Below, piece after piece: positions 7,364 through 15,217 of a DNA stretch of 64,000 nt. Each line of letters opens with the position of its first letter. Position 1 is the stretch's first letter. The translations under genes and the position numbers were made by a program. Source of the stretch: CAWEQO01 sp963811225 (GTDB taxonomy: Bacteria; Chloroflexota; Anaerolineae; Anaerolineales; Anaerolineaceae); assembly GCA_963811225.1 (NCBI GenBank), contig CAWEQO010000013.1:62001-126000 (forward strand), in the 5' to 3' direction. The notes below the pieces were generated by a model that was not told the DNA's origin, searched no databases, and worked only from the letters and a program-made list of their open reading frames with translations.

Positions 7364-8728
7364 ATGAGCGATCTGGCCTCATTCGAACCCGTTGCCTCAT
7401 CGGAGGTGCAAGCGCCGCCCCACAGCCGAGAGGCCGAGGAAGCGGTGCTTGGAGCCGTTTTAATTAACCCCGAATCCTATTATGAATTAGCCCAGTTCCT
7501 CCAGCCGGACGATTTTTACATCGTCCGCAATCGCTGGATCTGGGACGCCTTCACCCGCCTGCACGAATCGCGCAGCCCCATCGATTTTCTGACCGTTTGC
7601 CAGGGCCTGGAGCAGCAAAACCAACTGACCGAAGTGGGCGGAGCGGCTTACATCATGTCGCTCATCAATCAGACGCCCACCTCGCTGCACGCCGAGGCGT
7701 ACGGACACATCATCGAAGAGAACTCGATCCGCAGGCGCATGCTGGCTTCCGCCAACGAGCTGGCCAAGCTGGCCTTCAATCGCCAGCAGTCGATCGACAC
7801 CGTGCTGGACGAGGCGGAGAAATCCATCTTCGGACTCAGCGAGCGCCGGGTGCGCCACGACCTGCAGCCCATCCAGCAAGTATTGAGTGACGTCTACGAC
7901 CGCGTCGATCAACTGTCACGCCGCAGCGACGAGATCTACGGTGTGCCCACTGGCCTGATCGACCTCGACCGGCTGCTGGGCGGCTTGCAGAAATCCGACC
8001 TGCTGATCATTGCCGGTCGTCCGGGTATGGGTAAAACCGGCTTCCTGCTGTCGGTCGCCAAGAATGCCGCTCTAAAACATAAAAAACACGTGGCGATGTT
8101 CTCGCTTGAAATGTCGAACGAGCAGCTGGTGCAGCGTTTAATTGCCCAGGAAACCGGCATCGACACCCAGCGACTGCGCACCGGCAAGCTCAATGACGAC
8201 GAGTGGCCGCTGTTCACCCATGCCATTGAGGTGCTGGGCGATACGCACATGTATCTAGATGACACGCCCGCCATCACCCCACTGCAAATGCGCACAAAGT
8301 GCCGCCGCTTACACATGGAATACGAACTCGACCTGATCGTTGTGGACTACCTGCAGTTGATGAGCGGCGACCTGCGCAACGACAACCGCGTGCAGGAGGT
8401 TTCATTCATCTCCCGCAGTCTCAAGGTGCTGGCGCGCGAACTGAATGTGCCTGTGCTGACGGCGGCACAGTTATCGCGCGCCGTCGAGCAGCGCGCCGAC
8501 AAGAAGCCGCAGTTATCTGACCTGCGTGAGTCCGGCTCGTTGGAGCAGGACGCCGACATCGTCATGTTCATCAACCGGCCGGATGCGATGGAAAAGGACA
8601 GCCCGCGCAAGAACATCGCGGAGATCATCGTCGCCAAGCACCGCAACGGTCCCACCCATCCGGGCATCGAGCTGGTTTTCTTGAACAACCTGGCGCGCTT
8701 CGAGAACGCTGCTTCCGCGCACCACTAG
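7364..8728 (+). CDS. dnaB: Replicative DNA helicase DnaB
   Basis: The hexameric 5'-3' helicase of the replication fork, 454 residues as usual. The N-terminal collar domain begins with PHSREAEEAVLGAVLINPE, a DnaB hallmark. The C-terminal RecA-like motor contains the Walker A GRPGMGKTGF, FSLEMSNEQLVQRL, Walker B LIVVDYLQLM, and the DLRESGSLEQDADIV and NGPTHPGIELVF segments. It is followed in the same direction by a DnaD-domain gene and a DnaC-like loader, so helicase, primosome adaptor and loader are encoded together. Confidence 0.97.
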   Translation: MSDLASFEPVASSEVQAPPHSREAEEAVLGAVLINPESYYELAQFLQPDDFYIVRNRWIWDAFTRLHESRSPIDFLTVCQGLEQQNQLTEVGGAAYIMSLINQTPTSLHAEAYGHIIEENSIRRRMLASANELAKLAFNRQQSIDTVLDEAEKSIFGLSERRVRHDLQPIQQVLSDVYDRVDQLSRRSDEIYGVPTGLIDLDRLLGGLQKSDLLIIAGRPGMGKTGFLLSVAKNAALKHKKHVAMFSLEMSNEQLVQRLIAQETGIDTQRLRTGKLNDDEWPLFTHAIEVLGDTHMYLDDTPAITPLQMRTKCRRLHMEYELDLIVVDYLQLMSGDLRNDNRVQEVSFISRSLKVLARELNVPVLTAAQLSRAVEQRADKKPQLSDLRESGSLEQDADIVMFINRPDAMEKDSPRKNIAEIIVAKHRNGPTHPGIELVFLNNLARFENAASAHH

Positions 8729-8800
8729 CCGAATGATGTGACATTTCTGAATCGAGCTGCAAGAGACACGATCGAGAAATGACACTGAAAGACAGGTCTT

Positions 8801-9505
8801 ATGCCACCCTTCGCTGGTTTTCCGGTCGGTAAAGTCCGTCTCACCCCGATCCCGGTCACCTTCTTTACCGAGCTGCTGCCGGAGATCGACAATCTGTCCG
8901 AGCTGAAGGTGACCTTATATAGCCTGTGGTTCCTCGACCGCCAGGAAGGGCCGATCCGCTTCATCTGCTACAAAGATTTCACTGAGGACCAGCGCTTGAT
9001 GCAGGGCCTGGGGAATGAGGAGAAGCAGGCGCTGGCTAACCTGCTGGACGGCTTACAGCGCGCCGAGCAGCGTGGGACGCTCTTGCGAGCGCAGGGGCAG
9101 AGTGAGGGGATCGAAGAGACCTTTTACTTGCTCAACTCGCCGCGCGGCCGGGCCGCCTTGAAGGCCTACCAGCAGGGGGCGTGGTCGCCGGATGAGCAAA
9201 GCCGGGCCGTAGTGGCAATCGAGCTGGAGAAGCCGAATATTTACCGCCTGTACGAGGAGAATATCGGCCCGCTGACCCCGCTGATCGCCGACGCCCTGCG
9301 TGATGCGGAAGAGACCTATCCGCCGGAGTGGATCGATGACGCCATCCGCAAAGCCGTGCAGGCGAACGCCCGCAGCTGGCGTTACATGGAGGCAATCCTG
9401 AAATCTCGGCAGAAGGAAGGACGCGATGGAACCAATCGACGAGGCTCTCAAAAAGGTAGCCAACGGTATCTCGAAGACGAATTCGCAGACCACATCGAGC
9501 ACTGA
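8801..9505 (+). CDS. DnaD-domain replication initiation protein
   Basis: A 234-residue protein. The N-terminal part (GFPVGKVRLTPIPVTFFTEL, then a winged-helix-like region) and a C-terminal DnaD domain at about residues 148-210 (EKPNIYRLYEENIGPLTPLI, YPPEWIDDAIRKAVQANAR, SWRYMEAILK) match DnaD/DnaB-type primosomal proteins of Firmicutes and relatives. Such proteins bind DNA and help bring the helicase loader to the origin or to stalled forks. The last 80 bases overlap the loader gene, so the two are translationally coupled. The 27 residues after the DnaD domain are low in conservation signals and may be non-essential. Confidence 0.85.
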   Translation: MPPFAGFPVGKVRLTPIPVTFFTELLPEIDNLSELKVTLYSLWFLDRQEGPIRFICYKDFTEDQRLMQGLGNEEKQALANLLDGLQRAEQRGTLLRAQGQSEGIEETFYLLNSPRGRAALKAYQQGAWSPDEQSRAVVAIELEKPNIYRLYEENIGPLTPLIADALRDAEETYPPEWIDDAIRKAVQANARSWRYMEAILKSRQKEGRDGTNRRGSQKGSQRYLEDEFADHIEH

Positions 9506-10865
9506 GCCGGGCGGCGAGGCATCAAAGGATGCCAACCTGCCGGGCGACCCCAACTGCCCGATTTGCTCCGGCATCGGCTTCGTGCGCCAGGATTTGCCCA
9601 TCGGCCACCCCGAGTTCGGGCGCTTGCAGATTTGCTCGTGCCGGTCACAGGCCGTGGCGCAGGCGACCCAAAATCGCCTGTACCGCTTGAGCAACCTGGA
9701 AGCCTTCAAGAACATGACCTTCGAGAACTTCAAGATGGAAGGCCGCCTGGGGCTGGGTGAGCATGAGGTCAATTCCTTGCGGATGGCGCTGACCCTGACC
9801 GAGCAGTATGCGCACGACCTGAACGGCTGGCTGCTGCTTATGGGTGAATATGGCACCGGCAAAACCCATCTTGCGGCGGCGGTCGCCAATTTTGTCGTCA
9901 GCATGGCTGTACCCGTGTTGTTCCTGACCGTGCCCGACCTGCTCGACTGGCTGCGCTTCTCCTACGGAGCCATCGATCAGACCTTCGAGAGCCGCTTCGA
10001 CGAGATCCGCAACATCCGCCTGCTGGTGCTGGACGACCTTGGCACGCAAAGTTCCACGCCCTGGGCGCAAGAAAAGCTGTACCAGATCCTCAACTACCGC
10101 TACACCAACCGCCTGGCAACCGTCATCACCACCAACCTGCGGATGGAAGATATCGAAGGCCGCATCCGCTCACGCCTGGAAGACCCCGACCTGGTCAGCC
10201 GGGTGGAGATCAAAGCCCCCGATTACCGCTCCCCCGTGCGTGACGAGGGTCACCCGGCCCTCTCGACCCTGCACCTGCACAGCGGACGCACGTTCAGCAA
10301 TTTCAGTATGCGAGAGCGCGAGAAGATCAACAGCGAGCAGCGCCAGAACCTGGAAAAGGCCTGGGAAGCCGCCCACGACTTCGCCCAGAACCCGAAAGGC
10401 TGGCTGGTGCTGATGGGCGAGTATGCCACCGGGAAGACCCACCTGGCCGCTGCCGCCGGAAACTTCCGCCATGCGATGGGCGAGTCGCCTATGTTCGTGG
10501 TGGTGCCCGACCTGCTCGATCACTTGCGCGCCACTTTCAGCCCCAACAGCGCCATCTCCTACGATCGCCTGTTTGAAGAGGTGCGCTCTGCCTCGCTGCT
10601 GGTGCTCGACGACCTGGGCACCCAGAGCGCCACACCCTGGGCGCGTGAGAAGCTCTACCAAATCTTCAACTATCGCTACAACGCCGAACTGCCGACGGTG
10701 ATTACCACGTCCGATCAGCTCTCGGATATCGATCCGCGCATCCGCAGCCGCATGTTGGATGGGCGCATGTGCCGCATCTTTGCCCTGGCCGTGCCGCCTT
10801 ACCGCCCCGGCGTTGCGAATGGCGAGCCGCCTGCCCGCCGCAGCCGGTCGAAACCGAAGCCATAG
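9426..10865 (+). CDS. DnaC-like helicase loader with two tandem AAA+ domains
   Basis: 479 residues. The N-terminus has a zinc-finger-like cluster (Cys44, Cys47, Cys70, Cys72). Then come two consecutive DnaC/IstB-type ATPase domains: Walker A GEYGTGKT at 140-147 with Walker B LLVLDDLG at 199-206 and a sensor-1 ITTN, then Walker A GEYATGKT at 331-338 with Walker B LLVLDDLG near 391 and a final ITTS. The domains are close copies, so this is an internal duplication. Ordinary DnaC/DnaI loaders are 240-310 residues with one ATPase domain. The GGAAGG box before the ATG supports the start. Position after dnaB and the DnaD gene makes helicase loading the likely role. Both ATP sites look intact. Confidence 0.85.
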   Translation: MEPIDEALKKVANGISKTNSQTTSSTEPGGEASKDANLPGDPNCPICSGIGFVRQDLPIGHPEFGRLQICSCRSQAVAQATQNRLYRLSNLEAFKNMTFENFKMEGRLGLGEHEVNSLRMALTLTEQYAHDLNGWLLLMGEYGTGKTHLAAAVANFVVSMAVPVLFLTVPDLLDWLRFSYGAIDQTFESRFDEIRNIRLLVLDDLGTQSSTPWAQEKLYQILNYRYTNRLATVITTNLRMEDIEGRIRSRLEDPDLVSRVEIKAPDYRSPVRDEGHPALSTLHLHSGRTFSNFSMREREKINSEQRQNLEKAWEAAHDFAQNPKGWLVLMGEYATGKTHLAAAAGNFRHAMGESPMFVVVPDLLDHLRATFSPNSAISYDRLFEEVRSASLLVLDDLGTQSATPWAREKLYQIFNYRYNAELPTVITTSDQLSDIDPRIRSRMLDGRMCRIFALAVPPYRPGVANGEPPARRSRSKPKP

Positions 10866-10923
10866 AAACTGGCCGGTATCACGTTTTTCCAACAAGAGTG
10901 AAAATCGGAGCTATTTTCACATC

Positions 10924-10973
10924 AAAAATCCGAGAGCAGCCGGGATGCGACCCCGATTGCTCTCGGATTTTTT
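10924..10973 (+). terminator. Intrinsic terminator after the helicase-loader gene
   Basis: A 15-bp perfect stem, AAAAATCCGAGAGCA (10924-10938) with its complement at 10958-10972, ends in a run of six T. The A-rich left edge means it could also stop transcription from the other strand. Confidence 0.88.
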
Positions 10974-10976
10974 AAC

Positions 10977-11024
10977 AATAATATTCCGAATTAATTTGAC
11001 AAAAATGATAAATATTATTAGAAT
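10977..11024 (+). promoter_or_regulatory. Promoter with palindromic operator-like arms, FTR1 gene
   Basis: TTGACA (10996-11001), 17 bases, TAGAAT (11019-11024): a near-consensus promoter. Two 9-base arms, AATAATATT (10977-10985) and AATATTATT (11011-11019), form a perfect inverted repeat bracketing the -35 box. An iron-responsive repressor such as Fur or DtxR would be a natural ligand given the downstream permease, but the identity is inference. Confidence 0.65.
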
Positions 11025-11063
11025 ATCCTCGTTAATACCTTACTAGTTTTCACGGGAGTTCAA

Positions 11064-11891
11064 ATGCTGCCTGCTTTTCTTATCACCCTGCGCGAAGGCG
11101 TCGAGATCGCCTTGATCCTTGGAATCGTCCTGGGAATCCTGCGCAAGCTCAACCGCCAAGACCTCAAACCCGCCCTATGGTTCGGCGCGGGTGCGGCTGT
11201 GCTGGTCAGTCTCGGCCTGGCAGCCGGGCTGCGCCTGGTCGGCGCCGAGTTCAAAGGCGCGGCCGAGATGATCTTCGAGGGCGCGAGTATGCTGCTGGCC
11301 GCCGGAGTCCTGACCTGGATGATCTTCTGGATGCATCGCCAGTCCGCTTCTATCCGCCCGCAGCTGGAGTTTAAGATGCGCTCGAAGGGCTTGAGCGGAC
11401 GCGGCCCAATGTTCTGGCTGGCATTCCTGGCCGTGCTGCGTGAGGGGGTTGAGCTGGCGCTGCTGCTGGTTGCGTCCAGTCTGGTGTCCGGCGCAAGCGC
11501 CTTCTTCACCGGCGCGTTGGGCGGGCTGGCGGCTGCGGCTGCTATTGGCTGGCTGCTGTTCAGCGGCACCTACCGCCTCTCGATCAAGAACTTCTTCCGC
11601 GTCTCGAACGTGCTGCTGGTGCTGTTCGCGGCCGGACTGGCGGCCCACGGCGTGCACGAGTTCGTCGAGGCCGGCTGGATCCCGGCCGGGATTGATCCGC
11701 TCTACAACCTCACGCCGCTGCTGAGCGCGAGCTCGCTGCCCGGGCAGCTGCTGAGCGCGCTGTTCGGATATAATCCCACTCCGGCCTTGAGCGAGACCCT
11801 GGCGTATCTGGTCTACTTCGCCGCCATCGCCCTCGGATTACGTTCTGTGTATACGCTGCCACAGAAGGAACAGGCTGCGGCCGGCGACTAA
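11064..11891 (+). CDS. FTR1-family high-affinity iron permease
   Basis: A 275-residue inner-membrane protein with about seven helices. It has the two iron-binding REGVE motifs of FTR1/EfeU permeases, at residues 10-14 (LREGVEIAL) and about 126-130 (LREGVELALLL). These proteins import iron, usually with an oxidase or EfeO/EfeB partner; none is encoded next to it here. The leader has a CGGGAG ribosome-binding site and a strong promoter with a palindrome. A B12 riboswitch and B12 transporter follow, so this is a metal-uptake neighbourhood, but terminator-like and promoter elements separate the two units. Confidence 0.92.
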   Translation: MLPAFLITLREGVEIALILGIVLGILRKLNRQDLKPALWFGAGAAVLVSLGLAAGLRLVGAEFKGAAEMIFEGASMLLAAGVLTWMIFWMHRQSASIRPQLEFKMRSKGLSGRGPMFWLAFLAVLREGVELALLLVASSLVSGASAFFTGALGGLAAAAAIGWLLFSGTYRLSIKNFFRVSNVLLVLFAAGLAAHGVHEFVEAGWIPAGIDPLYNLTPLLSASSLPGQLLSALFGYNPTPALSETLAYLVYFAAIALGLRSVYTLPQKEQAAAGD

Positions 11892-11927
11892 AGCACGAGC
11901 GTAATGGAACCGTCTTAACTTTAGGGA

Positions 11928-11970
11928 GGGAGGTTGATCGTGATGGTTTTACCGCCACGATCAACCTCCC
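11928..11970 (+). terminator. Stem-loop after the FTR1 gene
   Basis: A 15-bp perfect stem, GGGAGGTTGATCGTG at 11928-11942 and its complement at 11956-11970, with a 13-base loop. Only a short TATTT follows, so termination strength is uncertain. Confidence 0.6.
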
Positions 11971-12004
11971 CCTATTTAAGATGTCGTCCGTCAGGCTCTT
12001 CTCC

Positions 12005-12033
12005 TTGACGACAATCGCACAAACCTGTACAAT
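12005..12033 (+). promoter_or_regulatory. Promoter of the cobalamin riboswitch and btu operon
   Basis: TTGACG (12005-12010), 17-base spacer, TACAAT (12028-12033). Transcription would begin near 12040, just ahead of the riboswitch. Confidence 0.7.
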
Positions 12034-12045
12034 CGAGTTAATCGA

Positions 12046-12176
12046 ATAGAGTCTTTGAGGTGCCTTAACCCCCGGATGGGAAGGCTTAAAGGCGAAACCG
12101 GTGAGAGTCCGGTGCTGTCGCGCAACTGTAAGGGAGCCGCTTACGCTCCTAAGCCAGGTCGCCCGCCTGCGGAGAC
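12046..12176 (+). promoter_or_regulatory. Cobalamin riboswitch
   Basis: Contains the conserved parts of the B12 aptamer in order: AGGTGCC near 12057, GGGAAGGC, the CCGGTGAGAGTCCGGTGCTG segment, CGCGCAACTGTAA near 12120, and the B12 box AAGCCAGGTCGCCCGCC at 12151-12167. An intrinsic terminator follows at 12237-12263, so cobalamin binding most likely favours termination and shuts off btuFCD. Confidence 0.95.
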
Positions 12177-12236
12177 GTTTTCACAACCTCGCAGAAAGGA
12201 GGTGAGAACATCGGCTTCCCCCATCCGATTTCACAC

Positions 12237-12263
12237 TTCCCTGTCAAGCGACAGGGATTTTTG
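12237..12263 (+). terminator. Attenuator terminator of the cobalamin riboswitch
   Basis: TTCCCTGTC pairs with GACAGGGA across a four-base loop (AAGC) and is followed by five T. It lies between the aptamer and the btuF start and serves as the off-state hairpin. Confidence 0.85.
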
Positions 12264-12318
12264 TTTCCAGGGAAAACCGCTGCCGCTTTGCTTCCTTTCA
12301 ACACATCAGGAGAATAAG

Positions 12319-13326
12319 ATGAAACGCGTGTTTTCCCCTCTGCTTGTGCTGGCCGCTCTCGCCTTGACCGTGTCGATGGCCCTGTCAGCTTGCACCCCGG
12401 CAGCCCCGACCGCCCCATCCATGAAGTCGACCGGCGTCGTGGAAGTGACGCAGCCTGCCCCCACCCTGGCCTCCGCCTCAACCGAGATCGTGATGGTGGA
12501 TGGCCTGGGACGTGAAGTGCGGCTGCACGGACCGGCCCAGAAGATCGTCTCGCTGGCGCCCTCCAACACCGAGATCCTGTTCGCAATCGGCGCCGGGCCG
12601 CAGATCATCGCCCGCGACGATTTCTCCGATTATCCCGAAGAGGCCAAGAGCCTGGCGGCGATCGGCGGCAACATGAGCAGCTACAATCTGGAGGAGATTA
12701 CCCGCCTGCAGCCCGATCTGGTCCTGGCGTCTGAACTCAACACGCCTGAGCAGGTCAAGGCTCTCGAAAACCTCGGCTTGACCGTCTACTACCTCGAAAA
12801 TCCGACCGACCTGGAGAGCATGTTCGCCAACCTGCAAAAGGTTGGCGAGCTGACCGGCCATGCAGATGAAGCCGCCGCCCTGGCCGAGACGCTGCGCATC
12901 CGCGCCGCAGCCGTGGAGAACGCCCTCAGCGGCTCGACCGAGCGTCCAAAGGTATTCTATGAGCTGGACGGAACCGATCCTGCGAAGCCCTGGACAGCCG
13001 GTTCTGGCACCTTCATCGATACCTTCATCCAGATGGCCGGCGGCGTGAACGTGGCTTCGGAAATGAGCGGCGGCTGGGGCCAGATCAGCCAGGAAGAGTT
13101 GATCGTCCAGAACCCCGACATCATTCTGCTGGGGGATTCGGCCTACGGCGTCACCCCCGAGCAGGTGTCCGGCCGTCCCGGTTGGGACCAGATCAAAGCG
13201 GTGAAGGATGGGAACATCCGGCCCTTCGATGACAACCTGGTCAGCCGGCCCAGCCCGCGCCTGATCGACGGCCTGGAGCTGCTGGCCCAGATCCTGCACC
13301 CCGAATCCGCGCTCGAGATGAAGTAG
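12319..13326 (+). CDS. btuF: Cobalamin ABC transporter, substrate-binding lipoprotein
   Basis: A 335-residue lipoprotein; the lipobox LSAC ends in Cys25. The rest is a cluster A-II (helical-backbone) metal-chelate binding protein: VDGLGREVRLHGPAQKIVSL, APSNTEILFAIGAG, a two-lobed fold with LQPDLVLASE and NPDIILLGD. The start is fixed by an AGGAGAATAAG box; the open frame extends further upstream but that part is riboswitch RNA. Control by a B12 riboswitch and linkage to FecCD-type permease and ATPase genes indicate cobalamin or cobinamide as ligand rather than an iron siderophore. Confidence 0.92.
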   Translation: MKRVFSPLLVLAALALTVSMALSACTPAAPTAPSMKSTGVVEVTQPAPTLASASTEIVMVDGLGREVRLHGPAQKIVSLAPSNTEILFAIGAGPQIIARDDFSDYPEEAKSLAAIGGNMSSYNLEEITRLQPDLVLASELNTPEQVKALENLGLTVYYLENPTDLESMFANLQKVGELTGHADEAAALAETLRIRAAAVENALSGSTERPKVFYELDGTDPAKPWTAGSGTFIDTFIQMAGGVNVASEMSGGWGQISQEELIVQNPDIILLGDSAYGVTPEQVSGRPGWDQIKAVKDGNIRPFDDNLVSRPSPRLIDGLELLAQILHPESALEMK

Positions 13327-13335
13327 GAATGTGAA

Positions 13336-14424
13336 TTGACGAATCAAATCGTCCGCGAAGACACTGCACAGGAGCGCGCCGCTGAGACGCGCTCCCGCAA
13401 GGCGCGCCCGGCCTCCAGCTTTTTGATCAGTTTTGGGCTGCTGGCGGCGGTGCTGCTGCTGAGTGTCGCTGTGGGCGCCGTCGTCATCCCGCCAGGCACC
13501 ACCCTCAATCTGATATTTGACCGCCTGGTCGGGCGGGCGCTCCCGGCCGAGCTGCAGCCCTTCGCCTCCATCCTCTTCGACCTGCGCCTGCCGCGCACCT
13601 TGCTGGTGGCGCTGGCCGGCGCGGCCCTCTCCGGAAGCGGCGCGGCTTATCAAGGACTGTTCCGCAACCCACTGGCCGATCCCTACTTGATCGGCGTGGC
13701 TTCGGGGGCCGGGTTGGGCGCAGTCATGGCGATGAGTGTCCGGTGGCCCTACACCGTGGCCGGGCTGCTGGCCGTCCCGGCGGCGGGCTTCCTGGGGGCG
13801 CTGGTGACCGTGCTGGTGGTCTATCAACTGGCCCGGGTCGGGCGCACCATCCCCACCACCAATCTGATCCTGGCGGGGGTAGCGGTCAGTTCGTTCACCA
13901 CCGCCCTGACTTCATTCTGGATGATCAACGCCACGGGTGAAGTGCGGCGAGCGCTGGTGTGGCTGCTGGGCGGGGCCACGCTCTCCGGCTGGCAGCCGGT
14001 GCTGGCCGTGCTGCCTTACGTCGTGCTCGGGCTGGGTGTGCTGCTGACACTCGGCCACAGCTTGAACGTGCTGCAGTTCGGCGACGAGCAGGCCAAACAG
14101 CTCGGGCTGCCCGCCGAGCGTGTCCGCATCCTGATCATCGCTGCCGCCACGCTGACCACCGCCGCGGCGGTTGCCTTCGCCGGGATTATCGGCTTCGTCG
14201 GCCTGATCGTCCCACACATTGTGCGCCTGGTGTGGGGCGGCGACTATCGCCGCCTGCTGCCGCTTTCGATCATTAACGGGGCCGTGCTGCTGCTGGCCGC
14301 AGACGTGCTGGCCCGGGTGGTCATGGCGCCGCGTGAAATCCCGGTTGGTATCATCACCGCCCTGGCGGGCGGACCCTTCTTCCTGTGGATCCTGCGCAGG
14401 GCTAAACAGCAAATGTTCTGGTGA
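13336..14424 (+). CDS. btuC: Cobalamin ABC transporter permease (FecCD/BtuC family)
   Basis: A 362-residue membrane protein of about ten helices. Family signatures include LRLPRTLLVALAGAALSGSG, LADPYLIGVASGAGLGA and the cytoplasmic coupling region with GFVGLIVPHIVRLVWGGDYR. Translation appears to start at a TTG eight bases after the btuF stop; the nearby GTG runs straight into a stop. The N-terminal 30 residues are charged and cytoplasmic. The stop overlaps the btuD start. It imports cobalamin with BtuF and BtuD. Confidence 0.93.
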   Translation: MTNQIVREDTAQERAAETRSRKARPASSFLISFGLLAAVLLLSVAVGAVVIPPGTTLNLIFDRLVGRALPAELQPFASILFDLRLPRTLLVALAGAALSGSGAAYQGLFRNPLADPYLIGVASGAGLGAVMAMSVRWPYTVAGLLAVPAAGFLGALVTVLVVYQLARVGRTIPTTNLILAGVAVSSFTTALTSFWMINATGEVRRALVWLLGGATLSGWQPVLAVLPYVVLGLGVLLTLGHSLNVLQFGDEQAKQLGLPAERVRILIIAAATLTTAAAVAFAGIIGFVGLIVPHIVRLVWGGDYRRLLPLSIINGAVLLLAADVLARVVMAPREIPVGIITALAGGPFFLWILRRAKQQMFW

Positions 14425-15203
14425 ACGCGATGCTTGAAATTCAAAATCTCTCCGTCTCTTACGGCTCCCACCGAGTGCTTAGCGGCGTCAACCTGGCGCT
14501 GGCGCCCGGTCAAATCCTGGCCCTGATTGGCCCCAACGGCACCGGCAAATCCACGCTGATCCGCACCCTGGCGGGCATTGTCCCACCGCTGAATGGCAGC
14601 CTGCAAGTGGATGGGCAAGACATCGTCAAACTGGGCGCGATGCAGCGTGCCCGCCTGATGGCATTCGTGCCCCAGGCGCTGCAGCTTCCCCCAGCTTTCA
14701 CCGCCTGGGAGACGGTGCTGCTGGGTCGCACGCCGCACCTGAACTGGCTTGGGCAGGTCTCGCCCCATGACGAAGCCATCGCCCGGCGTGCCATGGTCCG
14801 CACAAAAACCAGCGCCCTGGCCGAGCGCCGGGTGGGCGAGCTGTCTGGCGGCGAGCAGCAGCGCATCCTGCTGGCACGCGCCCTGGCCCAAGACACGCCC
14901 ATTCTGGTGATGGACGAGCCCACCGCCCACCTCGACCTGCAGTATCAAATCAGCCTGCTGGATGAAGTGCGCTCGCTGGCCCGCCAGGAGCGCCTGGCGG
15001 TGCTGATCGCTCTGCACGATCTGAACCTGGTCTCGCGTTACGCCGACCGGGTGGCCTTGCTGCTGGATGGCCGCTTGCAAGCCTTTGGCACGCCCGGCGA
15101 GGTGCTGACCCCGCCGCTGCTCTCGCGGGCCTACAAAGTGCCCCTGCAAGTGCTGCAGATGGGCGCCGGCAGCCCGGCAGTGATTGCGCCGGTTGGGGAC
15201 TAG
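14421..15203 (+). CDS. btuD: Cobalamin ABC transporter ATP-binding protein
   Basis: A 260-residue ABC ATPase: Walker A GPNGTGKST, Q-loop FVPQALQL, signature LSGGEQQRILLARAL, Walker B ILVMDEPTAHLD and H-loop ALHDLN. It follows the FecE/BtuD pattern. The GTG start overlaps the btuC stop (GTGA); an ATG three codons later is an alternative start with no better ribosome-binding site. The tail beyond the ATPase core (about 225-260) is the usual BtuD extension. It ends the riboswitch-controlled operon. Confidence 0.93.
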   Translation: MNAMLEIQNLSVSYGSHRVLSGVNLALAPGQILALIGPNGTGKSTLIRTLAGIVPPLNGSLQVDGQDIVKLGAMQRARLMAFVPQALQLPPAFTAWETVLLGRTPHLNWLGQVSPHDEAIARRAMVRTKTSALAERRVGELSGGEQQRILLARALAQDTPILVMDEPTAHLDLQYQISLLDEVRSLARQERLAVLIALHDLNLVSRYADRVALLLDGRLQAFGTPGEVLTPPLLSRAYKVPLQVLQMGAGSPAVIAPVGD

Positions 15204-15211
15204 GGTATACT
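15184..15211 (+). promoter_or_regulatory. Promoter placed for a leaderless transcript (HAD gene)
   Basis: TATACT at 15206-15211 with a weak TTGCGC -35 sixteen bases upstream. The ATG of the HAD gene begins exactly six bases after the -10 hexamer, so transcription should start at or beside the A of the start codon. No Shine-Dalgarno sequence is present. Confidence 0.6.
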
Positions 15212-15217
15212 TTTTGT

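Noticed and set aside
7364..10865. Prophage or plasmid replication module
   Set aside because: No integrase, repressor, structural or partition genes nearby; codon use and neighbours are chromosomal.
12055..12318. N-terminal extension of the btuF reading frame
   Set aside because: This segment is the cobalamin riboswitch and its terminator; the lipoprotein signal starts at 12319 with its own ribosome-binding site.
12478..13827. A 449-codon open frame antisense to btuF/btuC
   Set aside because: Shadow of two well-supported transporter genes; Gln/Arg-rich with no family signature.
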